DNA from: Callipepla californica brunnescens
Lineage: Eukaryota; Chordata; Aves; Galliformes; Odontophoridae
DNA: 64,000 bases
Reading direction: 5' to 3'
NCBI GenBank assembly: GCA_023055505.1
Contig: JALIRH010000001.1
Location: 8,806,467-8,870,466, forward strand
Shown in pieces: positions 63,107 through 64,000 of the stretch. The position numbers were made by a program, and so were the translations under genes. Each line of letters begins with the position of its first letter. Position 1 is the stretch's first letter. Under the pieces are notes generated by a model. It saw only the letters and a program-made list of their open reading frames with translations, did not search any database and was not told where the DNA came from.

Positions 63107-64000
63107 CCAGCATTTTCATATTGTATAAATTTCGGGGAGTTTAATTATTTTCATGCAGCTTTAATTCAGGCAAGAATCCAGAATGCTGGAGTAGAAGACT
63201 CCTTTCACATCATTCTTGGATCAAATGCAGTGATAAAGCGGAAAGATGCAAAATCCATCTACTAGCAATAATTGCAAATGATTATTATTTACAGGGTATT
63301 CATCAGCACACACTTCATCAAGACAGTTACCACAGCTTTTATTTGGAATAAGAGACTGAATTATGGTATTTCTGATGTCACAAATCTAGTCCTTATCGTG
63401 CTACAAACAAATACCTTATTTTCTGCTTTCTGGGTTTCTGTCTTCTGTTAAATGTTTGTATAGAATAGTTTTTGGCTTTTTTTTTTTTTAATATTCATTC
63501 TGTTTCATGCTATATTTTTCTTCCATATTTCTTCTATCTTTCTCTGCAGAGATCTGCAGTTCTCTTTTCATGACCAAACTGACACTAGAGCCTGTAATAC
63601 CGCTCAGACTGGCCCTGGTTTTATGGTCAGTGTATTTTCTATTCTACTTCTGTCATTAACGTCTTAACTGCAGCCTCGCCCAGAAATTCCTAGCTAGGAA
63701 ACAGTCCTCATGTATATGCCTATCAAAATTAACTATGCAATTGTACATAGAGGAGTTATATTTTCCTAAGTGAAAAATACTTAGTTCTGACTATATTCTA
63801 TCCACTAGATATCCTCCCATTATAACTCATTGTTATTAATCATTATAATTTTGTTTTAAAATGGCTCAAGATAAGAAATAATGTGAAGATATTCAAATCT
63901 CCTTTGATTTCAACTAACATTAGTGGCTGTGTTTATTAAGAATTTCTTACATGGTTTAACACAACCTAAATAATGCAGCTAATTTTTCTCATCAAATAAG
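63107..64000. other. Unique stretch to the window end, no gene seen
   Basis: No gene recognised. A T run lies at about 63478-63490. Confidence 0.5.

Noticed and set aside
1..64000. Endogenous retrovirus or LTR element
   Set aside because: I looked for paired long terminal repeats, a primer-binding site and gag/pol signatures and saw none; only non-LTR and mariner sequences are recognisable, though an old solo LTR could be missed by eye.

Overview
The window looks like a gene-poor, AT-rich stretch of a bird genome, most likely a galliform such as chicken or turkey, either intergenic or deep intronic. The case rests on two repeat families. There are many 5'-truncated CR1 retrotransposons ending in the typical avian 8-bp tail (ATTCTATG-like repeats). 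There are also three internally deleted copies of a mariner element whose ends read AAAGTAATGCCTCCTAT, a type I associate with galliform genomes. I find no gene I can defend: no intact open reading frame outside repeats is recognisable, there is no convincing exon with splice sites, and I see no tRNA, rRNA, CRISPR or prokaryotic-type operon. No coherent new biological system is visible.

Layout. 1-4.3 kb: one minus-strand CR1, then a second minus-strand CR1 interrupted by a nested plus-strand CR1. 4.3-11.2 kb: unique AT-rich DNA. 11.2-12.2 kb: an old plus-strand CR1 whose tail runs into a decayed ATTCY pentamer repeat. 16.6 kb: a short, well-preserved CR1 3' end. 18.2-18.7 kb: a mariner copy with a broken N-terminal transposase remnant. 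23.3-23.9 kb: a CR1 3' end abutting an unexplained GC-richer block. 24.4-24.7 kb: a long T tract and a long A tract facing each other. 27.5-31.8 kb: the densest repeat cluster, with two CR1s meeting 5'-to-5' (both keep reverse-transcriptase sequence) followed by three short CR1 3' ends. 35.6-36.6 kb and 38.7-39.3 kb: two plus-strand CR1s, the second ending in two CR1 tails. 39.3-51.2 kb: a long unique stretch. 51.2-52.1 kb and 53.1 kb: minus-strand CR1s. 53.75-54.7 kb: two mariner copies in opposite orientation. 54.7-63 kb: unique sequence with traces of an ancient palindromic repeat near 55.2 and 58.0 kb. 63.04-63.11 kb: a clean (AAAAT)n microsatellite.

All recognisable protein-coding sequence is dead transposon sequence (CR1 ORF2 and mariner transposase), so no genes act together here. 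CR1 subfamilies are not assigned because that needs alignment to a repeat library. Boundaries of old repeats are good to about 10-30 bases.
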